Shown in pieces: positions 48,332-61,945 of a stretch of 64,000 nucleotides of DNA. This stretch comes from Lineus longissimus (Eukaryota > Nemertea > Pilidiophora > Heteronemertea > Lineidae). Location of the stretch: assembly GCF_910592395.1 (NCBI RefSeq), contig NC_088311.1, positions 6,514,501-6,578,500 of the forward strand. The letters run 5' to 3'. Below the pieces are notes generated by a model that saw only the letters and a list, made by a program, of their open reading frames with translations, was not told the DNA's origin and searched no databases. The stretch's first letter is position 1. Every line of letters begins with the position of its first letter. The position numbers and the translations under genes are program-made.

Positions 48332-49918
48332 GTAAATTTGATACAGAAAGTGTAAGTTTGTAGATTGGTGGAAAAGGCTTTCATAGCGTGAAATGAAGCA
48401 ATTCAGTTTTCCATTATAAGTTTACTTATGATATGTATTCAAATCTGAAAGGATTTGGGCCTGGTTTTATCGGTGATTCTGTCGTTGCTTTGGTGAGATA
48501 CAACCAGGGTGTTCCCCTGGTGTCAATGTACCATAAGCCACTGCGATCATGTCACAAAGCTTGACATGCAATATCACATGACGGCTGGGTCCTATAATCT
48601 GGTGTGAATGTTTTTGAATGGTTGGAATTTTAAATGCCGTGGGGGTGTTTTAGTTGTGGCTGTCGAAATCGGTCAAGGGACTTCGATTTGGTCACATTGA
48701 GAGTTGGCCCTAACCATGCCGAGGATGAAAAATATGGATATCAAATGACAAAGAGTTAATGGAGTTGATGGGCTGTATTTGAGGACCGGAGGTGTTTGAA
48801 AAGGTCATCTTTTTATTGCTACCAGAATTTCAACTTTGCAATATAATATAGTTATTGATCATCCATAAACCTGTATGAAAGCCAGTAACCTCCAGATTAA
48901 GAAACACTGCCACTTCAATTGGTTGACATAAACATGATAGAGACGGGAAGTGTCACTCCAGACAAGGAAACCGGCAAATTTGGGGAATAGAACCGGGAGG
49001 AACTGTCATGCCAGACAGGACAGGAAACGAAGAACCATGAGTGATGAAGTACTTGGACAGGGAACACTAATGTGCCCCCCCAAACAAGCAGTTTTTGGTA
49101 TCCAAATTGGTAGCACCATTTGTAAACTGCATTGGCTGCTGCTAGCTGTGGCAGTTCCACTGACCCACAGACAATAAACTAAACCAATAGCAAATTTCCC
49201 CTCTTAGGAACAATTAATAAAAATAATGAATAATTTTGTAATAGTAATATATTTGAAAAGTTAATCACATCTTCCCAAGCTTAAAACTAGTTTGTGATTT
49301 TCCTGTGGATTTTATCATTAGTCGGGGATGGAATTTGTAAAATTGATGTGACATCCTTTACACACTTGTTACATGGTATGAATATTTCAGTGGTTTATTT
49401 AAGTGACATGTCAGCTATCTAACTGGCGTGATGAGTACCTTCCTCATTAAACTTTAAAGATTCTCCTATAAACCTAGCAATGCCTAAATAGACTACATTC
49501 GTCTGCATTGATGTACAGTTTGACTGTCCATACAGTAAGTACAGTAGGATGGCCATGTTTAATTATCGGTCTGGGAAATGATCAATTTGAGTTACGTCGG
49601 CAATAGGTTCTCTTCTATCTTCTACTTGATGATAGCGCATGAAAAGGCCATTTGTTTTCGGAGGCAAATTGAGCATAAAGGATGGTGTTGGCTATTTCCA
49701 ACTTGTCATTAGTATGTTCTGGAACTAAAGAGTAGTCTTTAGTAGAACTTTGTGGCAACAGAATGTACAAATGATTTCTTGAAAGTTGGGAGTCAATTTA
49801 GCTGTGGAATTTGTTATAATATGTAGAAGTGCGGTGTTACATGTAACTGCGTGGAATGGGATGAGTCAACTGATAGATTCTTTTATTAACACATCAAACT
49901 TTTTTTTCCTCATCACAG

Positions 49919-50047
49919 TGGTCTCTCCCACTGGGTGAGCCAAAAGAATCTTCAGCAGATGTAGCAGATTTCCTTGGGTTGACACACCTCCCGGGCAAGA
50001 AAACTGGAATGTGGCATGGCACCGTTCTGCAATATAAGGGAATATAG
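49919..50047 (+). CDS. Candidate terminal exon of an unrecognised gene
   Basis: A strong acceptor (tttttttcctcatcacag) precedes 42 codons ending at TAG. The product (WSLPLGEPKESSADVADFLG, then LTHLPGKKTGMWHGTVLQYK, GI) has the look of a conserved C-terminus but I cannot name a family. It joins in frame with 48148-48331 to give roughly 100 residues. Confidence 0.45.
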   Translation, partial: WSLPLGEPKESSADVADFLGLTHLPGKKTGMWHGTVLQYKGI

Positions 50048-53000
50048 CCTGTATTATGAGATATTGTAATCTACCAACTTTGATTGACTGGGTAGTGGGG
50101 GCGGCAAAAATATTCTAATAGAAACCTATAATATTGGGAGTTTTTAGCCCTATTTTAGGCCACATCGAAGGTAGATGTTTTATTCTGTTGTCATTATCTC
50201 TTAATGGAAACAAAATGGCTGCAATATAGGTCCACTGCAGGTATTAAAGATTTCTTTTTGTGATCCTTTAAACGTCACCTATAAAAAGTTATTAGGAATG
50301 AAGAAAACGTTATATTGAATAAGTATAATTTGATATGAATGTATCGTTAGGCACTGGGTTGATTATCACTTGGGTTATAAGTGTGTGCGATGATCGAAGG
50401 ATTTTAGATTGCAAATTGTGGTTAGTGCGCCCTCAGTGTTATTGACCATGGTAATAGCCATTAAATGCAAGATGTCTTTCACTAGTACAGAACTATTGGT
50501 ACTTTATTGAATAACCCCTGCAATAATGCACTCTCAGAACATGTTGCCTGGTTGCGCTAGGATGTTTTTAGCATTGCACAAACAAGCGGTTTAAATTGCT
50601 TATTGTCACTGCTATTTGTGATAAAACAATCTCTCATCTGCAGAAGACTGTAAACCTTACACATAATTCACACTGAGTTCTATAAGGTACTGTACCTCAG
50701 TGTATGACGCAGAATCCAAGTTATGCTGGTGGTGTCTTGACCACTGAACTGTAGAGTGATCTGTATACAATCGTCTGAATAATTCATGCTTTCCCATAGT
50801 GCCGCGAGTCCAAAAAGGCGGCCTGTCCTTTCTTGCCATGATATGCAAGTTGTATGGTGTATGCAACTTCATAGTTTTCCAGTTCATATAATCTGATGAT
50901 TTCTGATTGAACCGAAGGCATCTGTGACAAAAATGCACTGTCATTCATCGTATTTTGTGCCAGTTTGCTCGGCAACAGCAATCACTCTGTCGAAGCTTTC
51001 CAAGTAGGTTTTCTTGTGATCCTCAACTAAAGAGTTCTAAGGGTAAGAAATATCATAAATGGCATTGCTTCTGATGCAATTAGCCCCAGACGATGTCGTC
51101 GGCAGAGCAACATTCCTTCCTATAAAAGATGCGCTGAATCCTTAACGAGACTGTCTTCACACATGCCAGAGCGCTGTCGGCGATGGCCACAAATGAACTT
51201 ATTCCGTCGATGGTGTGCGCACATGAATTCCATGGCTGAAGCACGCCCAGACGAGAAATGGGGTTAGTTAGTGAACAACTGGCCCTGTCAGCTGCTATTG
51301 GCAGGCTTCAATGAAGATTAATATGGTTGATCAGATCGGGGTGACACGATGTCTCAATATCCCATGATTACCTCTGGATTCACCTCAACGTCGACGCCGC
51401 TTTTAGAACCCATCTCCGGTGAGAGTCAAGCTTTGAACTTGGCTAACTAGTTTTGATGTGGTTTCGTAAACCAATCGAGTAAAGTGATGGATAACTTAGA
51501 TATGACCCTGCCTCATGTATCAGGATGGTACTTATCACAGCGCCTGACCTCAAGAGGGTTTCGAAAATCTGATGTAGTGTCATTTTCATCTATCAGGGAA
51601 TCGGGGTCACAAATCGACTTTTAAACCTCCTGCCGGGCACAACATTTAGGGTACTGGTAGTAAGGGAGTGAGAACTAAAAGTGAAAACATGTGATTGCTT
51701 TTAGTCGTGAGCATTTTCATGATTGGGTCCATTTCTATTTTATTGACAAACTGGGGATCAATTCAAATTCATGAATATTCGGTCATCTCCCAGATATCAC
51801 CTCAAATGCTGAGATGCAGAGGAATGTTTCTGATTCATGAGAGTGTCAGACTTTCTTTATTTGTTGAAGACGTCACAAGTCTTTCCCTTCAGCCGTACCA
51901 AATAAGGCTTGATAGCGTAGGAATGCTGCACAGGAGCGACTGTTGAATGAGACTTCATTTCATCACTTTTTTGTCACTCCCTGTCCGTAGAAGATCTCCG
52001 TTTAGAATTTCAGACAAAATTGTCAGGTATGGCGGAACAGAATATGACTGACTTTCCAAATAGCCGATCAAGGGAACGGAATATCGTTGCAACGTAAGAA
52101 TTCCCAGTGGGGTTGAAAAAGTGTATGGATTGGGCACCGGTTCTGAAATGGATACTTTCCTTGCGTGCCTGTTCTTTGCTCTGAATTCTGAATGTGCAGG
52201 CGTGCAGAATCTACAACAATGGAAAATAACAATTAGACGTCCTCTCGTATTAACGTGTCTGGTTTCAAAATATACTTGGGACAATCGTGCATGCTGTGAC
52301 CAGTTCGTTGAGCTGCTTGGCCATCTACACGAATCACGCAAAAAATGCATAGAGTGGTATTAGATATCATTTTCTGGATATCATTGGTAAAAATGTAAAG
52401 AAAGTTGTCATGCTAACAGGCTGTTACAGATTGGAATATCGGGATGCAGTTTTCATTAGCCAAATAGGATATTCATATTGTAAGTGATAAAAAGCGATTG
52501 TGGCGTTAACCAATAGCCGCAGATTGTTGACTCGGGTTGCTGATGGTGTTGTAACTACATGTAGCTGTGTTTCTCCACCAAGTTGTTTGGTTGGTCGGTA
52601 GAGAAATCCATGATAGAAGTTGCGAAAGCCTTACTCCTCACTTTTGTTGGGACTGGCCCTAAGATGCCATGAAATAAACAGTAGATTTAGGAATACCTGA
52701 ACCTACACAGGTCCTACCCTCATTCAAGTTTTCCTTGTTGAAAAACCTTACGGTTGTCAAAAAAACATCTGAAGTTAACATTTCAACAGTGACCAATGAT
52801 AATGATTGGAACAAACAGTTTTTTTGCAATTGTTCCTAATGGTCCCAATGGTTGGTGTAGCCGTAATAGATAACTTACCTAGCTACCTTAAAAAGAGGAT
52901 AAGTCAAAACATGTACAGGTCAGATTGGACTCGGTAGAATGTCTCTTTGGGGAGCTCTTCACCCTGCCTTCATAGTACCAATGTACAAAACAATCTTTTT

Positions 53001-53502
53001 AAAAAAGCAACAAGTCAAAATGTGGATGTGTTACGTTACTGCTGTGTCTTCTGGGAGCCTCTCACACCGCTGTCAAGACATATTGGATAAACTAGAAAAA
53101 CACTTCCGATTGAGTTGCATAGGCCATCAATCCATTTCCACTGCTTCCCAATGCAATTTGTCCTCACCACTCCTCTGCATGTTCTAGTGGCTGGAGTTAG
53201 CTAAGTTAAAGAGGCGCGGTGTATGAAGCTAAGTTGCTGATACATGCGGTCCACTTGATCTGTTTCTTGGAGAATCTTGGTCACCAATCAATCGTGTTCT
53301 GCACATAGTTGTGGAGAGTGTATAAAGTTTATTTACAAAACCCATTGTACATTTCTGTCTATCTGTCGCTGATCTGTTGGAGAGACCATTTCCAAAATCG
53401 TGATGTCTATCTGTAATTATAGTCTTGCATGTTCTGAATTCGGAATAAACATGGATGTGTCATCCTTAAAATTAAACAGTTTATCGATGTGAATTTTTGC
53501 AG
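50048..53502. other. No supported gene
   Basis: Overlapping open frames at 51955-52363 on both strands have no recognisable features and lack splice support. Confidence 0.35.
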
Positions 53503-53687
53503 TTTTGCATGCCATTTCAAACAATTGGTCATTAGTCATGTTAGTGTTGGGTGACACCGAGTCCATCACTGAAATATACCCCTCTCATAAGCTTATTATA
53601 CAGTGTGAACATGACAGCATGGTGTTTGTGAAGCCCAATCGTATCCAACTTTCATTGTTCGCCTCGGAAACCGAGATGAATAAATGA
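53503..53687 (+). CDS. Candidate terminal exon, phase 1
   Basis: A pyrimidine-rich acceptor (gaatttttgcag) is followed by two bases and 60 open codons to TGA, with AATAAA overlapping the stop. The product (NNWSLVMLVLGDTESI, QCEHDSMVFVKPN, ASETEMNK) is coding-like but unrecognised. The entry phase matches the exit phase of the signal-peptide exon at 33713-33779; other exons could lie between. Confidence 0.3.
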
Positions 53688-56600
53688 TGATGCGTTGAGA
53701 GGTAACGATGTATGACATAGTTGGGTGCCGTTAATGCTAGTGTGAAAAATGCTGGCAATTTAATGCAGTGATCGGCACGAACCCTTATACCCCCTGGTTT
53801 GAGGTCGCCTCTAAATTAGTATTGAGAAACCATCTGTTAAACGCCCAAACACCAAAAAAGAAAAGTATGCGAGTATTTCCGATTCTTGGTTACTTTGTAT
53901 GTGTGTACAAATCTGCACATTCAAACCTGCAAAATATCAAAATAATAATATCATAAATCACAGCACTTATCTTTTTTACAAGCCAAATGTTTCCTATTTC
54001 ATAGAAACCAATACCATAATATGCTGTTATTGAGCTTCAGGCAAAATCAGCTAATCAGTCGAGAGAAAAAATAATCAACTTAAGTTACAAAGAGATTCGC
54101 AATTTTCATGAAACTAAATTTGTTACCAAAATGGTACTAATTACCTGTCATACAATACAGTTGATTATCTTGACAGTATCACTAACTCACCTGATGTATA
54201 CTTTGTCTGGCTTTATACAATGCAGAGTATGTTGATGGTGAGTGGTGGGTATGAAGTAGGTATTTACACAATTCGAAATATTCAAATTCAAGTTTAATTT
54301 TCTAAAAAAATGCATGAATATTTATTTGCTCACCTCTGAGATAACTACTAAAATGCTGAGCTTTGACAATGAGTCCGCGTGTATAAAAACGACACTAATG
54401 ATATTGACTTGAGTTACAAGGACACAGACAATGCACAGCGAGTTGGTCCCAGAGGGTTGGAACACTAAGTTAAAATTCAGTCTTAGCTTCAGGGACATAT
54501 TTAGAATAAATGCGCCATTAAAATCCAATTAGAGCTGACAACCAATCCGTATGTTCAGCTTGTTTATGCTGAAAGACATGACTTTCATTTTCATAGAATA
54601 TCAGCAGATTATGCTTCGTGAGTTCCTGGGTGATTGGGGCTATCATCTCATTTATGCATTGTCATTGTACATGTTACCAGTTGTCGGGCTATTATCGACT
54701 TCTGTCACGGGATAAAATATCTAAAAGGCTAGATATGTGCCTTTCAAAAGAAAATAATATTATGATATAGTGACAGAAGCATCATTGCATGGGCGCTAGT
54801 TACTCTAAATCAACACACTCAGCCAGCATTACAGCGCCCCAGACCCAAAGACTTCTTGTGAAGGTAGTCTGTATTTGAAAGATACTCTTCACACTAGGTA
54901 TGAACTGGTAAATGAGACACAGGCCTCTCAATTACATGATTCCTACACAGTATAACGGTGTAGGCCGTACAGGATGTCCCCAAATTAGGTCTTTTTTTTT
55001 TCTTTTTTTTTTAAATAATATGACCCCCCTGAAGCGTTTTTTGACCCCTAACATAACCAAATCTCATCCAAATGGCCTAATTTTATAGTTTTACCCTAAA
55101 ATTATGATTTTTCAGGTATATGTGGTGATATCAGTCACTAACTTTGATTTATGACGTCGCTGTTCAGGCAAATTGGCGCGATGAAATGTCCCCAAATTAA
55201 GCTAAAAAACATGTCCCCCAAAATAGGCTAAAAAAATAGAGGGTGTAGAGGTCTCCACGTAATTGAAAGGCCTGAGACCCAAAGACTTCTTGTGAAGTTT
55301 AGTCTGTATTTGAAAGATACTCTTCACAAAGGTATGAACTGGTAAATGAGCCATAGTCACTATGGCATTACGCAGCAAAAAAGTATCTCGTGAGATTTCA
55401 GTTGCCAAATTGCGATCATACATTAAGCTCTTTGAGTAATGGAAGTTAACAATAGAAGCTCCCGAAATTTGCTGAGGGAGAGGCTGTTACTTCACTGTAA
55501 TGTATTTGATAAGTAGAGCCGTACTGATGCTCTCAAATCTTGTATTGCTCTACTGCCTGCCTATTTAGCTGTAAAATAAGAAAATTTAATAATTCATACC
55601 GACAGTGTCCCAAGCGTCTGCACATGGCAATTTTGAATTTGAAATAAACATTATTTACTTTGTTGTTTAGCATGTGAAATCATGAAGCCAACGATTCTGA
55701 CTGAAATAGATTTGATTATCGATTAAAAGTAAAGCAATTGCTCCCTTGACTCGAAACAGAATGCTTGAAATTTGCATGATCCATCCATGAACATGTGCTT
55801 AAGAGTGAGCAGGCAGACTTTTGTAATACGGATTACACGAGGGAACAAAACACAGCATTTGCTAATTCCGACAAACCATTGGAATTAAAAATGAAAATAT
55901 GTAAATTTTATCGTTTTGGGTGTATTTCTTGCATCTTTTTAGGGATGATGAGAATGATTGCTGGCAGGGTAAAATGAGAGTAATGAGGTTTAATTATAAG
56001 TCAAAAGATGCCATATGTTGTGTACAGTACCAATTGAACTTTCGTTCAAAAAGAACCTTTAACTAATCAATATGGCCACATGTCTGCGGAGAGAAACGTT
56101 TTGACAACAGTTGCACATCTTAGCAATAATAATATATCAATCAATGGTTGCTTTTGAATTGACAGCTTTCGCCCTAATTTCATGTACATATCTTGCATCT
56201 TGCATAACATTTCCAATACAATAACTGCCAGTGTCTTCCTTCTCAATCAATTACCGTTGTTTTCTGAATCAATTTTCCTCTAACGAGCCTGCTCAATTTG
56301 CCTCTGCACTTGTGACGATTCATTGATATTCATTAGAAATTTCTCTTTCCTTTGTTAGAAATACAGAAACAAGTGGCATACATGCACAATCATTTGAATT
56401 TACATTCGAATTGAAGAGTAATGTAATTAATGCTGATTACAGAGCTTACCAGTTCTTTGTATGAAACCTCACAAATTAGGATATCGTTCATTGAGCTACT
56501 GAAGTATAAATACAGTCAAATGAGCCAAATCATGAAATGATATCAGAAGTTATTGTAGCAGACTGAAGTACAGACGGTTTGAGCCTTCACCAGAGCAGTT

Positions 56601-59600
56601 GCTTCAGCTCTATCAACCAGGTTTGACTAAGAAAACGTTTCATGGTTTTCAGCTTGGGGGAGGGCATTGAGCTGTATTGCATTTTGTTAACGACACACAA
56701 AAATGACTAAATCCTGTTCAGAGAAAGGAGAGGGTTGTTCAGGAAATTGCTTCTGTCTGTCATCCCTGGACAAAATAACAATTTGTCTCGGGTTTGGCAG
56801 CAGGTCAATATCCAGCCATTTAGGAAAATTAGTGATAACATCCTGACGGTCCCCAAGGGAAATCTTCTTACCGCTACGCATCCATATAATAACCAGAGCC
56901 AATACTATGTATCTCCATTAAGTGGACTGTATGTTTAATGCAATGATGGGCACTGATCACCAGACATGGGAACCTGTCTGACATAACCTGGAAATGAGGA
57001 GCAAAAGACCTTGTGCGGTGCTGCCATGGCCAAAATAGCAATTATTGCTTTGTTTCTAAAGTTTTTTAGGACCATGTACCACCCCAACCAAAGTCAGTGA
57101 GAAGTGAACTTTTCAAATGCAAAAATTGAAATGTCAGATTAAGAGCTGGTCACTGAACCTTTAGAATATCCTGCACTCATTTGGCTTTGGGTGTGAGTAA
57201 TTGAATATAAATACATAGAAATGTATCTCGAATAATACTTTTGATATTTGAGACTAATCTGTATGTGGTATCCGGTTATGCCCTTTGACATATGGTCAAC
57301 ATCTTCATTTCAAGTTTTGCATCAAAATTGGCCTGATACATAGGAGTGTAAAAGGAGATAGCTTTATCTATTTTGGGAAGTCATTCTTTAATAACATCAA
57401 TAATATCTATCATATTGACCTCGGCAACTCTTTTTGAGGTTTTTTGTGTGTGCCTTTTAACTGGTGTTTGATGGTTAGAAATGACTCACTGCATTGGTGA
57501 CCGATACATTATGCTGACATTTTTTACCATTGAACTTGATGAATACTGAACCCTCCTTCTTTCCCACCAACCTTTTGGCAGAACACAAATCTACTTCTCA
57601 TCTAGCTTTGCAGAGATATCAACATCCTGATGGCCTCCCCCACTGTAATAACAATACTATATACATTTGATAAAAACTAAGCACCCCTTCTTTTGCACCT
57701 GCCTTGGGGCAAAACACAACCATAAATCAAAATTGTTTCATATCATCATGTTGTATTTGTAGCCAGTTGGCAACATAACAGACCTAGGGGCTATTTTTGT
57801 TGGTTTATTGAATTTGAATATGATTTAAGAAGGCAACAATTGATTTGATACCGTTCATTGTCATTCATATTCAAATTTTTCGTTGACTGAAGGTCCATTT
57901 GATGTTTAGTTTTTGATACATAGTTGTTTTAAAGTGAAATTATTCCCAAGTTGAAAAGTTGAAAAATCATGACTTTCTCATAACCTATTATTAAGCTATA
58001 CCTTCGTTCTTGGGTTAGCAAAAGGTCTTTGTGGTTCATACAGAGTGAGTGTGTTTCCCATCATTTAGAGACAATGATATGACACAGAATACAATCCTAA
58101 AAAAAACATTGTCTTTTTATCAACACTGGCAAAGTGGGAGGTGATAGTTAAAGTTGACTACTTTAAGCTGACTTTGCATAGGGTAAAGCAAAGATCGATT
58201 ACAGAGGCGCATGAAAACGGCTGATAATTCACTTTCTATAAACTGTTTCTGCATGAAGAAACATTGCTGTATAGATTTTTCAAGTTTCATTCCATCTCCA
58301 GCAAGATTGGAGTAATTTGTTTGTATCTCCTTGAGTCAGTCGTCAAGTATAATAAGGCAAGAGTGCGACAACTTATTATAAAGCTTTTGACGATCAAAAA
58401 TCATTGTGTATATGTATGTAGCTGATCGTAAAATTGTTTCACCTTGTCTAAATACATCCTTCTACGACAGCAATGTTGAAATTTATATTCAGTATCTACG
58501 CAATTCGAAAATTTCATCTTTAGTTGCAAATTTTGAATCATTTTCGTACGGCGTAAGTCTTCAGTGTTCCGCAGGTTGGAACCACCACTGGAGATCACAG
58601 AAAGGTAGAGGCAGAAAACATGATTTTATTTTTTTACCATCCACAGCCCAGATAGTTTCTGAAAGGTTCAACTGACATTCTATCCTTGTGAAACCAGTAT
58701 TCAAGTCTTGTCTGCGTGTAACATTATCCCCCGATCCTGCTACCATGTGTACGGCAATGATATGGGCAATTTAAGCAGAGGCGCAGGCAAGAGACTTTGT
58801 ACGATATTCTCTAATTGGCGGTACATGGGCAGTGTGATCGGAATACCGAACGTCAGCGTTGGTCACGTGATTTTCTCGTTGGCGTGTCAGCCAGCGGCAT
58901 TGCACGTAGGGAAGCCTGGAGCTATCATGTTGCCTAATTTGGAAACATGATGTCACCTGATTGGAAAGATGTAGCGTTTATTGGCTATCTAACCCGCGGA
59001 AGCTGTTGCGAGTGTGTCACATACAGTACCGACCAATTCTGACTGTCATCTACATAAGCTTGAAAAAAACTCAGAAAAAGCTTGAAAAAATTAGAGTCAT
59101 GTGTTACTGACAGGACTGTTTGGTCAGTATAGATTGTTCGAAAGATGTTGTTGGCCAGAGTCATGGAATTTATTGCTTTTCGAAAGCGTTATTCCCTGAA
59201 AATCTTCACCCCCTTGTGGTTGTTCTGTTATGAAGAGTGCACCATTATCAATCAGAATTTAGGGATATTGATTCTGAACTGCAGCCAGGCTCCCCTTGGT
59301 TCCACCCTGGGTAGGGCCCTGGCCCTTTCCCATCACATTTGTTGTGGGAAAGCGCCCTGTTGGATCCTTGACCAAGCCCATTGACATTGCAATATAGCAC
59401 TATATAGGCTAGTTATCATAATATTCCCATAAGTGGTGATATCCATCATAATGCATTTTGGATGATGTCACATTTTATAGATGATAGCTCCTGGTAAAAC
59501 TGATCGAATTTAAAGTATCATCGATCACATTCCGATGCACAGTCGCTGGATGATGCCTCATTATAGAACAAATGGTAAAGATGTGTTGATGGGGAATGAT

Positions 59601-60181
59601 ACTCATGATAAATGATCATGACAGTAGGTGAGGGGTCACATATATTCTTATCACAGTGTTTTAGCGACTCTAAATTCAACAAACTCAAGGACGGTCATCA
59701 GTGGGATGTGTCCAGTTTTTCTGCACCATCAACACAGCTGTAATTTGACAATGTGTTGTTGTACAAGCAACTTACTGTCTTAAAGTTAAGAGTACAGTTG
59801 GTTACTTTTACTGCGTGACCTTTTGAACTGTGGTAAGATTTGAGAACGACCCAGCAGTTCATGAAAAGAAATGACCAACTGTTGCATGGTTTCTGCCCCT
59901 GATTGCCAATCAATTGTTCAGCACCATTCCAACTTGCTCCCGCTGATGAATTTTGTAGCTATGGGAATTAGGAGAAAGATGTGACGATCAACGTCAGCAC
60001 ACATCCAGGCCGATGAGCCAGACCTATGGGACATCTTCCATGGAATTGACCATAGCGAGTGGTGCACAGAGGAAGAGACAAAATTAGCTCTAACTAATTC
60101 TGTAAATCTCTCATCAGGAGAGGCCGAGCAGTCCAGTCTTCGCTGGTATCAATTGCGTCTTTGACATTTTCATCATTGCAG
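53688..60181. other. No supported gene
   Basis: Overlapping frames on both strands at 56687-56938 cannot be told apart by eye. A duplicated block is listed at 54841-55350. Otherwise A+T-rich, with only short frames. Confidence 0.35.
54841..55350 (+). repeat. 75-bp direct repeat flanking a segment with inverted ends
   Basis: agacccaaagacttcttgtg through ggtaaatgag occurs at 54841-54916 and 55275-55350. The sequence between contains aggcctctcaattac near its left side (about 54921) and its near-complement gtaattgaaaggcct near its right side (about 55258). The phrase atgtccccaaatta also occurs twice. It looks like a segment bounded by inverted repeats inside a duplicated host block. Confidence 0.65.
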
Positions 60182-60303
60182 CCCGCATCATTGTGCAATC
60201 TATGAATGGCGATGACAAAGCAGTTCTTAGAAAGTGCAACTCGTTTTCAACTTGTCCTTGGTGTTGGTCCTGTCATTCAAAGGGCATGACCAAAGTTCAC
60301 TGA
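60182..60303 (+). CDS. Candidate terminal exon encoding a short Cys-rich tail, phase 1
   Basis: A good acceptor (cattttcatcattgcag) precedes two bases and 39 open codons to TGA. The product includes MNGDDKAVLRKCN and CPWCWSC, with four Cys in a C-x5-C-x2-C-x2-C pattern. The phase is compatible with the signal-peptide exon at 33713. Short, unrecognised, and could be chance. Confidence 0.25.
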
Positions 60304-61402
60304 CAACACCTTCGAGTGTGACATGTGTTTTAAGTTGAAAGAACTTAGTTGGAGAAACGCATTTGGATTGCTTCCTTCCCATTATAGGATTCTAATCATC
60401 CTAATAACATCGTGTGATGTGTACAGGAGTTCACACAGACACTATATCAAAGCGAAAACCAGAAGCCTCGCCAGAAGCAAAATTTGGGCGCAATCGGTTC
60501 AGAATTGTCAATGTCATCACAGAGCCGTACCAAACTTCCTAATGCTTCTGTGATGATTAATTTCAGAATGCTCAGGGCATATGAAATTGAAACTTAAAAA
60601 GTTAAACTTGTTTCACACGATCTACTCTTTTGATTTTAGCAGAATGAAACTAATTTGATCATTTTTTACTGGAAACTTATCGAATTTGAAAGACTTCGCA
60701 GGAGCAGGTTTTTGGATGGGCATTTCTCTTTAGATTTGTTGCAAGTAAAAGGCAGTCAGATTCAAGCTTCATTGTAGAGAGTTAGTAGAATTTGCCTTGG
60801 ATTTGAGAAAGTCTCCTACAAATGATGCAAAACCTCAACATACTGAACAGACTTATGTGGGTAAGAAAATTATCAAAAGTTTGAAAACAGTGATGCCATC
60901 GGGCCATTTCCATCTCTTCGTTTTGCACTTCACTAATCCAGGTGCCAATAGCCAACACATTACTTGCAGTACACAACTCAGAACACATACGCATCAAACT
61001 AATGTTTCCTGACAGAGTCCATTTCCCGTTCTCACACCAAAAGTGTTGTGTGCTCAGTAGAAACACGTAGATGGCATTCCCAGTGATTCCATCAGTGTAG
61101 ATGAATTGTACTTCATTAGGGTTGATTGGTCTTGAGAGACATAATCTGCCACAGAGTGACCACTGATAATCAATCAGGGTATGTCTTGTATCTGGTCGGA
61201 ACCTTGGGGTGACTTTTCGCCAACGATCTCATCATTGTCTTGTCTTCCAGAGCAAAGGTGTGTCGCTGATATCTGTCTGGTGAGATTGCAGATTCTCCAT
61301 TGAGTAACTGGTACAAAAAAGGACAACAGCGTTTTTGCTCTGACTAATTGGTAGTGTTGATATTATCAAGCAGTGTTTAAAAATTGTGAAGAAAAACCAA
61401 AC
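60304..61402. other. No supported gene
   Basis: Short open frames only. Confidence 0.35.
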
Positions 61403-61945
61403 TGTCCAGGGGATGGTACATTTCAGTTAAGTCAAGATGCTTGGGTATTATGATGGAAGATTTCTCCTTTCCATCTCCCTGTCAGCAATCTGTCAGGGAA
61501 GGATGATGTCATCAATGTAAACAGTGTGATATGTGCAGAAAAGCTTGATACAGCATCTATGACTGTCCAGGGGTTGGTATCTGGTGTGATCACGCAAGAC
61601 TTCCTGCTAACATCTGTTATGGAATGATGATTTCTCGAGGTAAAGCTGTGTCAATAATGCAGAAAAACTGGACACATTATTGGTGATTATCCATGGACAG
61701 CAAGATGGTTTGGCAACTGGTGAATTCACAGTCACAATCATGAAGCAATTTCTCCTTTCCTTCTCTATCGGCATCTGTTGGGGAATGATGATGTTGTCCA
61801 GATAAAGCAGCTAAGTAATGCAGAAAAACTGGACACATTAGTGATTGTCCATGGATTGGAAGATAGTTTGTATCTGGTGGAATCACACTTGCGCAAGATT
61901 TTTCCTTGTCGTCTCTCCCTCGGCACCTGTTATGGAACGCTGCCA
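61403..61945. repeat. Diverged tandem array, four copies, alternating 125/160-bp spacing
   Basis: The words gtcca(g/t)gg (61404, 61564, 61690, 61849), gcagaaaa (61535, 61659, 61820) and tctcctttcc recur in the same order. Successive offsets are about 160, 126 and 159 bp, which suggests a roughly 285-bp higher-order unit. Minus-strand translation of two copies gives related peptides, but the frame breaks between copies. Confidence 0.6.

Noticed and set aside
56687-56938. Open frames on both strands, each somewhat coding-like
   Set aside because: The two strands cannot both be coding, and neither has a recognisable family or clear splice boundaries.
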